The notes beneath the pieces were generated by a model. The model ran no database searches. It had not been told where the DNA came from and saw nothing but the letters and a program-made list of their open reading frames with translations. Of a stretch of DNA of 28,736 nt, positions 25,286-28,736 are shown one piece after another. How positions within the stretch are numbered: the stretch's first letter is position 1; each line of letters begins with the position of its first letter. Source of the DNA: Tritrichomonas foetus (Eukaryota > Parabasalia > Tritrichomonadida > Tritrichomonadidae). The stretch is from positions 2,999 to 31,734 of the forward strand of contig MLAK01001144.1 of the NCBI GenBank assembly GCA_001839685.1, read 5' to 3'. The position numbers were made by a program, and so were the translations under genes.

Positions 25286-28200
25286 TTACGAATGAATATT
25301 ATTGAGTGATTTCTCGCATAGGCATAGCAAATTCTTATTACCTAACTTGCTTGACTTGTTTGCAATTAAAGGTAAAACATCATGGAAACTATTTTCTTTT
25401 GCTGAGGAATAAGCATATTCAAGGTAATCATATTCAATGTACAGCAGACATGCAATTTTTTTATCTACTGCTTCTAAACGAAATAAATGAATTAAATTAA
25501 CATATTTAATTTCAGCAAAACATTGGAGGAATAAAATAAATATATCTAAAAACTGGAAAGGGTATTTCTGATTAATGATTTCTAAAACATGAAATATTAT
25601 GTCAATTGATGCATTTTCTTGTAGCAGTTGCTTTGATAACTCCATAACTACTTGCTTTCTAGAAATTTCCGTAATTTCTACTAAATCATAAACTAAAATA
25701 ATTTCACCAAATTTAAGTAATTGAGCAGAAACATGAATTGCAGTTTCTGCATTAAACATAAAAATACAATCACCGAATTCCTCAACAAATTTTGATGTTA
25801 GATAAAATTGAATGATACTTTTTTGAACATTAATTTTCTTAAGTAATTTTGAGATGTTTTCAGTTGTGAGTTCTGAAGGACGAAATGGATATCTATTATT
25901 GGGATAGTTTTTGTTATTTCGAATTTCTAATGATTCCATCAAATTTGATTCACATCTGCATAAATAAATAATTTTTTCTTCATTATTCACATCTTCTTTA
26001 AACAATAGTTTGAGACAATATTCAGCTGCTGTTTCCAAAGCATTGATATGTTCTGAAAAAAATATGATAGATTTTGTCATTTCATTTTGAATAAAAAAAG
26101 ATAACATTCCATTCCAAAGTACTAAGGTAAAGCTCATTCCTGGGTCAATGTTGAAGATAAATTCAAGCAATTCATTTAAATGATTAAAGGAAATGGCTGT
26201 CAAAAATAGATGATTGACAAAACAATCAATGAGATTTTTCGAATCATAAATTGATGTGATTAATGTCATTGCTAAATCATAAAATTCATATTGAACTAGA
26301 AGATCGATGGCTCTTGATAATGGTTGAAAATGACTTGTGATATAACTTTGCAATTCATTATTTGTTACGCTACTTTTGATTCCTTTGGATATAACTAACA
26401 TTCTATGATAAAAATTGAAAGGTGCGATATCCCTATTCGCTAAATAAGAGACCGGTGTATTTACAAGAGCAATCAGCGGTGTTGTATCAAAAGCAGCTTC
26501 TTTGTGAAAGCACATTGAAAGAGTTCTTTCATCTATTTGAGAATGTGTTGCCCATTGCCTTGCCTCCTGACGAAAACCAAGAGAAAAGCAGCAATGAAAA
26601 ATATGGTTTGAATATAAATGTATTGGAATATTGAATTCTACACAGAAATCGAATCCTAAACTGTAGTAATCTAATTTAAAGCACAAGAAAGCTATTTTTT
26701 CCGCAAATTGATATGATCCATAATTTTTGAAGTCGTATATTATTGAACTGTGATCATATAATAGTAATGATATAAAATCATATAATATATGAATTTTTTT
26801 TAAGGTTTTTGTGTCAAGTGGAAGCGAGATCAAAATATTAAAGCATTGAAGAGCTTCTCGTTCTGATGATAAAGAAGAAATTGATATATTTGAAATAATT
26901 CCAGTTAATGATTCTAATAAGCAGTCAGATATTTCTGGTAGATATTGGGGAAATTCATTACAAAAATAGCTGAAATGCTTTTTCAAAATTTTTACTGTTC
27001 TGCTATATGAAAATAAATTGAAATCAATGCCTATTAAAGTTAAAACCCCATTTTTCCCGATCAAATCTAATATATTGTTATGAATATCAATTATACAATG
27101 AGAATTTAAGGAAAATTTAGATATTATACTTGTTTTATCTAATTGTATTTTATCTTTTATTATTACAGGGAGGGAAAAATAAGCAATAAAAACTTTTTTT
27201 GTGTTTTCAGGACATAAATAAAGATAAGGATATATATCAGTTGGATTTATATGAAGGATAATTCGCATGAAGTAATCTGGAAATGATTTAATGAGGGCAT
27301 ATATAGAAATTTGATCATTTTTGATTGTATTAATTACATTTTCGAGAACTTGATTAATTAAATTGGTATAAGTTTTAAGTACAGAGATGATTTCTGGTAA
27401 TTGAAAAGCATCAAGATTTAGATTAATAATTTCTGGTAGTTGCTGAATATACTCATAAAAGAAGAGATTGTTTTTTGTAATACCATATATTATAATAATG
27501 GAGTGAATAGATAAAGGAATATCATTTATGAAATCACAAAGATAACCTAGTTGCTTAACTCGGAAATTTTGAAAATTATCGCTTATGAAGCATGAAATAT
27601 CATTTATGTTCAATTTGAATAACAAATCATCAAATTCCCTATAATTTATATTTTCCTTCTTCATCAAAATGCTCAGTTTTCTTAATATTTTGGTGAGATG
27701 TCTTTCTTTCGATTTTGCATGATTTTCATCGTGTAAAAACTTGGATATTAATTCATTATTTTTGATAAATTTCAATGAATGACTCATTATATCCATATTT
27801 TTCGAATTAAGAGATAGCGCCAAACATTCCAATGGATTTTTGGATGCAAATCAGAAATTATATCTTTTGTAATTGGAATGTCTTTTTCGTTCAAAAGAAT
27901 AATTGGAAACAAATCAAATTCAAATAAATTTGCATATTTTAGTGCTTTTTGAATGTTGGTATTTATCACTTCCACAATGGTTAATGCTGAGTTATGATCG
28001 AAATTTCCACTAGAAATTGTAGAAATCATTTTAATGTATTTGTATAAGTGTTGATATTTTTTAAGTTTTTCAATTTCGTCTTTACACAGTTTATTGATAT
28101 CTTCTTCTTTCACAATCTTTCTTTTTTGGATCTCAATTATATCATGATTTCTATTTTGAAATAGTTTGATAAGAATTTCATCATTTCCATTATAATCAAA

Positions 28201-28614
28201 TTTTGTATTCCATGACAAAGACTTTTCTATTTTATATCTATTATTATTGTCCATTGATATAACACAATTATGATCATCTAATTTGTGTGCAACTTCACTT
28301 AATGCGAACAATGTTTTATCAATCGTTGCAATATGATCCGCAATAATCCAGTTTTTAGATTTAACAGCTAAAAGTAATGCTGATTTATATGACATAATAT
28401 ATTGATCGACGTTGGATAAAGATTTTCTGAATAAGGTTGACATGATAAAATGACTTATCATTATTTGAGGATCACTAGTAAATAAAATTAATATATTTAA
28501 TAACCACAAAGCATGCGCTGGATTACACAGAAAAATATTTTCTTTCTTTAAGAAAATCAATGAGTAAAAATCTAATATTACATTTTGTAAGATGATTTTA
28601 CTGGAAATTCTCAT
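25286..28614 (-). CDS. Large alpha-solenoid-like protein, frameshifted, about 1,109 residues
   Basis: Two minus-strand frames overlap at 27787-27832. The first runs from an ATG at 28614 and ends at 27787; the second continues to 25286 and has no ATG of its own (it opens at TTG). Adding one base in the T-run at 27848-27850 joins them into one frame of about 1,109 residues, so either the gene carries a one-base deletion or the sequence is wrong there. The protein is helical throughout, Leu/Ile/Phe-rich and without membrane segments or catalytic motifs. The C-terminal part (ACLLYIEYDYLEYAYSSAKE) resembles the helical-repeat ends of large trafficking proteins such as spastizin or spatacsin, but this is only an impression. 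The frame is also open upstream of the ATG to a TAG at 28666-28668, so the true N terminus may be lost. Confidence 0.65.
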
Positions 28615-28672
28615 TAAGCATTGATGAATAGAAATAAATATTGAATCTTCATCCTCATTTGCCTCCTATATG

Positions 28673-28727
28673 AAAGGTTTACAAAATGGTCCCCCAAAGA
28701 TTTTGTGGGACCATCCCATAAACCTTT
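28673..28727. repeat. Nested palindrome at the window end, possible transposon end
   Basis: The outer arms AAAGGTTTA (28673-28681) and TAAACCTTT (28719-28727) are perfect reverse complements. Inside lie two interlocked pairs: ACAAAAT (28681-28687) with ATTTTGT (28700-28706), and GGTCCC (28688-28693) with GGGACC (28707-28712). This layout resembles a transposon terminal repeat. It sits just upstream of the large minus-strand gene and may have replaced its 5' end. Confidence 0.6.
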
Positions 28728-28736
28728 GTCCTACCA

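Overview
This is a nuclear window from an AT-rich protist, most likely a trichomonad (parabasalid) and possibly Tritrichomonas. That assignment is an inference. It rests on long AT-rich intergenic DNA, compact genes almost without introns, stop codons overlapping TAAA (the polyadenylation signal known from Trichomonas), a three-repeat Myb protein, a DD34D mariner of the kind known from Trichomonas vaginalis, and a eukaryotic uL11 ribosomal protein. Several proposed open frames begin at TTG. I moved these to ATG or treated them as broken genes.

Layout. 1-1080 holds two minisatellites and a small gene fragment. 1083-1985 (-) is a three-repeat Myb protein. 2956-3900 (-) is a decayed POLQ/HELQ-type helicase pseudogene lacking its central motifs. 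4125-8461 (-) is a karyopherin-beta-like gene of about 1,014 residues, split by a 1,290-bp mariner (5587-6876) whose removal with one TA exactly restores the frame. 8561-14424 is the most interesting part. An elongator tRNA-Met (CAT) gene appears to be interrupted by an R2-like non-LTR retrotransposon with a restriction-like endonuclease. The 5' tRNA part lies just before it. A T-arm and acceptor remnant followed by nine T lies just after it. The 931-N gap inside the element looks like a scaffolding artefact.

14425-15977 is intergenic, with a weak ORF and a 92-bp tandem repeat that carries perfect 25-bp inverted repeats. 15978-18068 (+) encodes a long coiled-coil protein. Then, on the minus strand, come a GCFC-like protein (18447-19556), a DENN-like protein (20058-21335), an ankyrin protein with a putative 23-nt intron (21608-23148) and ribosomal protein uL11 (23603-24082). 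24350-24805 (+) is a small unknown gene. 25286-28614 (-) is a large alpha-solenoid-like protein in two overlapping frames, joined by an apparent one-base frameshift and open upstream of its first ATG. The window ends in a nested palindrome that may be the end of another mobile element.

The genes do not form an operon or a recognisable pathway. They are ordinary housekeeping, regulatory and trafficking genes separated by AT-rich spacers. The unusual biology is in the mobile elements and what they have interrupted.
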